The notes beneath the pieces were generated by a model, which was given only the letters and a program-made list of their open reading frames with translations, did no database searches and was not told the DNA's origin. From Micropterix aruncella (Eukaryota > Arthropoda > Insecta > Lepidoptera > Micropterigidae): 64,000 nt of DNA. Position numbers and translations under genes: made by a program. Each line of letters opens with the position of its first letter. Position 1 is the stretch's first letter. This document shows positions 58,971 to 64,000 of this stretch, piece by piece. The stretch spans positions 7,126,924 through 7,190,923 of the forward strand of contig OX155954.1 in the NCBI GenBank assembly GCA_944548615.1, read 5' to 3'.

Positions 58971-59634
58971 ACTTGCGGTGTCAACTACAACGGGCGAGCC
59001 CGTCACCACAGGACGTTTTAACGATTTTCTCGTTCTGTCGCCCTGCAGTGAACGTAGAGACTTTGGACAGAACAAATCCAACGTCCAGCTACGTCACAAC
59101 CCGCAAGAAGCCAACGCCTTACCGCGAGATAGCCAGTGTTACCTGGCGGGCCGACCCTCGCACCCTTGCTTCCAATTGTGATCAGATTTCTCCGGTCTCT
59201 CGATTGGTTCCGAGTTCGAGGTCGCTTGCGCGGTCCTCTCCCTTACGAAGCGGTGAAACGGTGTGCACCGAATCTATCGCGGACCAAGGCGTCCTTTGCC
59301 CGACTCTGAACCAGGATCGGATTGCCAATGGTCATTTCAAGAGCAGTCGCCGTAAGGTAGACAACCACCCCCGCTCTATAGGAAACAATACAGTTCCCAG
59401 ACTCCCCCGACTGTTAGTCGGAGAGCACAGTCGATTGGCTTGCGCCGCTCGGTGCGCAGACCGTCCAGGAGCGCCAGAGGTTTGATTCCCAGGGGAGACT
59501 GGTTGACCCAGTGTCCTACCCAGGTTCGCACCCCATGCGTGGAGGCCATCGGATGGGTGTTGACCCGTGAGTGTGACCGACCCTGAACACATGGGTCATC
59601 GTGGCCACCTCATCATGGGCCCATTAGCTCCCCA
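58971..59634 (-). mobile_element. Family-A copy 12, near full length, in the same site
   Basis: From ACTTGCGGTGTCAACTACAA to GGGCCCATTAGCTCCCC. Flanked by CTGACTAACA at 58961-58970 and 59638-59647. Confidence 0.85.
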
Positions 59635-60095
59635 AACTGACTAACAGTCGGGGGAGTCTGGAAGCAGTACTGTTTCCTATAGAGCGGTGGTGGTTGCGGA
59701 CCTTACGGCGACTGCTCTTGAAATGACCATCGGCCTTCCGATCCTGGGTGAACAGCCGGGCAAAGGACGCTGTGGTCCGCGATAGTTTCGGTAAACACCG
59801 TTTCACCGCTTCGTAATGGAGAGGACCGCGCAAGCGTTCTCGAACTCGTAACCAATCGAGAGACCGGAGTAATCTGGTCACAATTGGAAGTAAGGGCGTG
59901 AGTGTAGGCCCGCTGGGTAACATTCCTGGCTATCTCGCGGTTAAGGCGTTGGCCTCTTACGGGCTTGTGGCGTAGCTAGACGGTGGACTGTTTTGTCCTC
60001 AAGTCTTCTGCGCTCACTCCAGGGAGATAGAACGACTAATCGTTAAAACTTCCTGAGGTGACGGGCTCGCCCGCTGTAGTCGACAACCCAAGTTG
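59635..60095 (+). mobile_element. Family-A copy 10, 3' part
   Basis: CTGACTAACAGTCGGGGGAG to GTAGTCGACAACCCAAGT; continues copy 10 after the inserted copies 11 and 12. Confidence 0.85.
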
Positions 60096-60506
60096 GTTCA
60101 TTTCCTATCTGGTAACCTCCTCGTAGAGGGACTTACCTGTCAGGGCCGTTGTAAGCTTATGGCCACGTCTGCAATCCTTTAGTCGGAGGTGTTTGGGATC
60201 AGAAAATCGCGAATTCGGAGGAATACCTCGGGCGAAACTGGGTGGTTGATGCACTATTTGATTTGATAGTCGCGCTGCCCATCCGACGAATAACATTTCC
60301 TATAATAGCGGGAGTAGTTGTCATCTATCCCTAAATCGATCCGTTGGCGAGCGTTTTATTGGTTAATTTAGGCTTACAGAACTGGCAATATACATATATG
60401 TAGTCTCATAAAACACTAATGTATTACTGGAATAATCTAATATCTCAGGAAAATCTATTACTGGCTATACCTCAGAAATCATCAACTTTCGTGTCAGTCA
60501 TTCGCA
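60096..60506. other. Nothing recognised
   Basis: Short unique-looking stretch; no supported gene or repeat. Confidence 0.5.
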
Positions 60507-61430
60507 GTGCAGGCGGGCTTAATATGGATCTCTGTGCCTTTGCCAATGAGACAACTTGAAAACCAGATCGCATGCAAAAACACTATCAAGAGACATTCAT
60601 TTAACGTATATTATTACTTTACAAAATTATTTATTTTGCAAAAACGGGCAGTGAGAGCCATTAGGGGTTTAAATCAGCGAGAATCGTGCAAACCTTTATT
60701 TAAAGAACTACGTATTTCCACGATATATGTCATTTTTGTTCATGAATAATAATATATATGTGAATTATATAAGAAGAAGCAAACATGTTTAACGCAATCG
60801 CATATACACACGCACGATACAAGGAATGAGTCACTTTATATCCATTCATCGCAGGCTGTCACTTCAAAGTTCCAACGAACAACGATATATAGAAGCGTAA
60901 TTTTTAATAAAAAACTGCCACAAAACTTGAAATATATTAATAATTAAAGTTGAGTTTAGAAAACAAACGAAACAATTGTGTTATCTAAATGTTTGCACAA
61001 TTTGAGTGAGTATTTATGTTATTTTACTTAATTATTACATTTGAATTATTTATTTCTTGTCTGTATTTTCTACACCCTATACGGTTTTTTTAAATGAAAA
61101 GGGTTTGTTTTTTTTTATAAATACCCCTCCCCCCTCCCCTCTCGGCCACCCCTCTACTAGCTTGTCCTTCCATCCCATTTTTCCCTTCGATATTGAGTTG
61201 AAATACATTGTTAATTTCTGTATAAACTTATTTATTATGTTTATTATGTAATTGTACTCATTTATTATGACAACTACTTTACAATAATTACACTTGTTGT
61301 ATAATAATTTACCTACCTAAACATTTAGTCACCATGGTCGGTATGGTCTTAAGATATTATTGTTACTTGCCAAAAGGCCCCACCATGTTGTACTCTATTG
61401 TTCGTGCAATAAACTTTTTAAACAAACAAA
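60507..61430 (+). pseudogene. CR1/Jockey-like LINE 3' end
   Basis: LFILQKRAVRAIRGLNQRES and CKPLFKELRISTIY are part of the ORF2 C-terminal region (QKRA.RAI.GL..RESC..LFK.L.I). Diverged sequence (HRRLSLQSSNEQRY in another frame near 60850) and an AT-rich UTR follow, ending GTGCAATAAACTTTTTAAAC and (CAAA)n. Confidence 0.7.
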
Positions 61431-61437
61431 TAAACTA

Positions 61438-62719
61438 TTAGGTGTGCAAGTAGATACTCGGCTTTTTTTGGTCAAATTCAACTTTATTGAAAATATACTT
61501 GTTACAAAGATTAATTATCTAAATATTCGCTATTACTATCTGTGGTCTTTTGCTATTTACCAGATAGATGATAAATGCCTTCGCGATAGAAACTTGGCGG
61601 TTTCGAAGGAAAATTTTTATCGAGCCATTTTTGAACATCTTCAACTTTCGTTAACCGCTGGTATTTCAAATATGATGACATCGGTCTTAGTAAGTGGTAA
61701 TCAGAGGAAACCAAGTCTGAAAAATACACCGCATGCCGTAAAACGTCCCAGCCTAAGTCTAAGATGAAGATGATTTTCTGGGTTTGTTTTGTGTATGTGG
61801 ACGAACGTTGTCATGCAGTAATATCACTTTACGCCTTCCTTGGCCCTTAAATGGTCTTTTTTCCTCCAGAGCGTCGGTTAATTTTATCTTTTGGGCCTGG
61901 AAACGGTGGGCTGTAACAGTTTGACCAGGTTTTAGAAGCTCGTAGTAAATAACTCGTTTCTAATCCCACCTGACACACAGTATTACTTTCTTGGCATGAA
62001 TATTCATTTTTGCAATTGATGTTGATGCCTGGCCTGGATCAACCCATGACTTTCTGCATTTAGGATTATCGTACGAAATCCACTATTAATCACCCGTAAT
62101 GATTTTGTGCAAAAAAAATCTTTCTTTGTACCGATAAAGCAAACTCATGCAGATGTCAACTCTTCGGTTTTCGATTTCGTCGGTCAGTTTTTGAGAAACC
62201 CATTTTCTTTACATCTGTATTTTTTCCATTCCCATAATGCTTGGTAAGTAGCTCCTAGCTGTTCTGCAAGCTCTTTTTGAGTTTGATATAGATTTATCAT
62301 CCATTAGAACTTTGAGATCTTCGTCTTCAATTTGTTTTACTGCACCTTGACGTGGATCGTGCTTAAGACTAAAATTGCCATAAAGAAATCTTGCAAAACA
62401 CTTCCTTACAGCTAATTGACTCACATAATGTTCATCAAATGTCGAATTAATCAATTCCATAGCTTGAGCTGCATTTTTCATCATTTGTAAACAGAATAGA
62501 ATACTATGTCGTAAATTTTGCTTATCGGCTTTAACTCTGCTAACTCTTAAAATTGATGCACACAGAACGTCAGCTTATAAATGACTGAAACTTAGGTCAT
62601 AAAAACAGCAATGACTGAGCTATATACTCGTATATCTAAAATGGCGGGCGATTTGGAAGCGTTTAGGTTTAATTTAAATGCAATGAATTTCAGAGCCGAG
62701 TTTCTACTTGCACATCTAA
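61438..62719 (-). mobile_element. Mariner-family transposon, 1,282 bp
   Basis: Inverted ends TTAGGTGTGCAAGTAGATAC (left) and, in reverse complement, TTAGATGTGCAAGTAGAAAC (right), flanked by TA on both sides. The full-length transposase region is on the minus strand, with internal stops. Its size fits a complete mariner. Confidence 0.92.
61545..62484 (-). pseudogene. Mariner transposase, inactivated
   Basis: In order on the minus strand: the N-terminal helix-turn-helix part (FDEHYVSQLAVRKCFARFLY, 62484-62209), the first catalytic region with ITGD followed by two stops (about 62110), WVDPGQASTSIAKMNIHAKK, the second motif [10 protein letters not shown] (about 61822), then FRLGF and SDYHLLRPM for the third aspartate and VEDVQKWLDKNF near the end. 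This is the D,D34D mariner order. Several stops and shifts make it inactive. Confidence 0.88.
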
Positions 62720-64000
62720 TATTAGGGTTCATGTGACTTACAAACAAGTGACTCAAATAAAATTTTAATTTAAAAAATTACCATTACGTAAGATGAAACA
62801 GTGAAACAAAAATTTCGAACTGAATCACCGTCCGCTCTATATCAATACGGCAAAAGCAAAAGAAAGATGTTCAAGAAGAAAATAATGAACTGCCACTATG
62901 AATAAGCTTGTCGCAAAAGCGAATCCAATCGAGTTTGCTTTAGGTCAACATTTATCGATTCCTTTGTATCGGTAAGGAGATTTTGCGCTTTCACGAAGCG
63001 AAGAGTCGCGCTCGAAAAGTCTTTGCCGAATCGGCTTAAATGACTTTTCAAGGATTACTTTCAGAGCTTTCCGCTGAGTGCCAAGTAGTCGCTGTGTGCG
63101 CATGAATGCTAAGTGAATAGGTCAATGTGCCTATATATATAGAATATATACAAACTGAGCTGACATGGAATTCACCGACCACAATCGGGCCCATCATAAT
63201 AATATTATTACATTTCTTGGGGGGGGGGGGGGGGGGAGGGGAGGTGGACTAACTACCAGCTGAGGTAGGTTTAGGACAGCTGTCTTGCCATATATGAGCG
63301 TACACCTTACCACCGATTCAGTTTTCCTTCGCAACCATAGAATTTTAGATGCGGAAATTGAAGTTTTCTGATTTTTTTTCTATGAAGGAGTTGATAAATT
63401 TCCTGGAGAGGCCAAGATATTTAAAAAGGTGAAACACAGATTTGTCTGCCAGGTCACAAGCGCAATCTTTCACTGCGTTACGGTGAATAGTGAAGCCGTT
63501 GCGGGTGACGGCATTTGCGAGACCATGGTATTTATTTAGTTTGTACTCATAGTCTTTTTGGATATTTGATTCCCATGAAACATTTTGTTTTGAACAGTTC
63601 CCATGGATTCCCATACAATATTAATTTTACAATAAGGGCCGTTTTCGATATAGGGAGTAAAGAGTTATATCGATCTAATGCCACTTTGCATGCAGCTAGA
63701 ATATGCCTCAGCTAGAATATGTCTATCTGTGCAAGCGGTATTGCTAAAAAGGGAACATTATATATCCTCAGAATAGCTCCAACGAGCAAGGCTACTGGGG
63801 TCTAAAAGTGTATTCTGAAGGAAATTTTAATAAAATTTTATCATCTCTGGCGTCCATCTCTACATTACGTTCCAGTGCATTTTAGGAGGAATGCAAAGTC
63901 CCTTATTTTATAATAAATTATTTAAAATAAAGTTTTAAAATAAAATAATAATTTAAAATAAAGATTTAAAAAAATATTTCGTAATAGTATTTCCGTAGAA
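62720..64000. other. Right end of window, nothing recognised
   Basis: AT-rich with a G homopolymer near 63219. Open frames at 63345-63614 (minus) and 63515-63715 (plus) are short and unlike known families. Confidence 0.45.

Noticed and set aside
61360..61767. 135-codon plus-strand frame
   Set aside because: Runs antisense across the mariner terminus and the transposase C-terminus.

Overview
The window looks like AT-rich insect genomic DNA, probably lepidopteran (low confidence). The signs are one split gene with GC-rich 3' coding exons and long introns packed with Penelope-like, mariner, hAT, LINE, SINE, MITE and Helitron-like sequences. No bacterial or organellar genes, rRNA genes or CRISPR arrays were seen.

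Gene. A single large gene runs on the minus strand from about 45.5 kb (5' side) to position 128 (stop codon). Eleven coding exons join with AG/GT borders and matching codon phase at every junction: 43599-43735, 24949-25136, 24770-24876, 23238-23599, 21637-21858, 17319-17698, 14177-14443, 11528-11713, 4817-5276, 2959-3386 and 128-468. A twelfth, 5'-most exon ending at 45467 is less certain. They encode about 1,025 residues: several CUB-type modules, one LDL-receptor class A module, a transmembrane helix, a polybasic stop-transfer segment and a short tail ending EVIC. The start codon and signal peptide lie outside the window or were not recognised. The last exon carries a one-base frame discrepancy between the LDLa module and the membrane helix.

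Repeats. The introns hold: a 0.57-kb MITE with a 44-bp minisatellite (2.36-2.93 kb); a snap-back MITE (3.77-3.93 kb); Penelope-like fragments (7.3-8.4, 29.0-29.4, 41.3 kb) and a young Penelope-like copy with 555-bp inverted arms (35.9-37.5 kb); a three-layer nest at 17.8-21.4 kb (family-A repeat, hAT, then a LINE and a second family-A copy); a TIR element holding (AT)181 (22.43-23.21 kb); two copies of a tRNA-derived SINE (25.3 and 44.2 kb); LINE 3' ends (31.0, 39.8, 43.3, 60.5 kb); an R1-like LINE fragment (55.51-57.25 kb); and a mariner (61.44-62.72 kb).

The most notable pattern is 'family A', a repeat of about 700 bp present in more than ten copies. Target-site duplications and one-sided truncation indicate that it is a retroposon. 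Two family-A copies and the R1-like LINE have entered nearly the same target, CTGACTAACA, inside other family-A copies and in the same relative orientation. This suggests a non-autonomous element sharing its insertion machinery and a self-target with the LINE.

From 46 kb to the right end no host exon was recognised; it may be further intron or 5' flank of the CUB gene.
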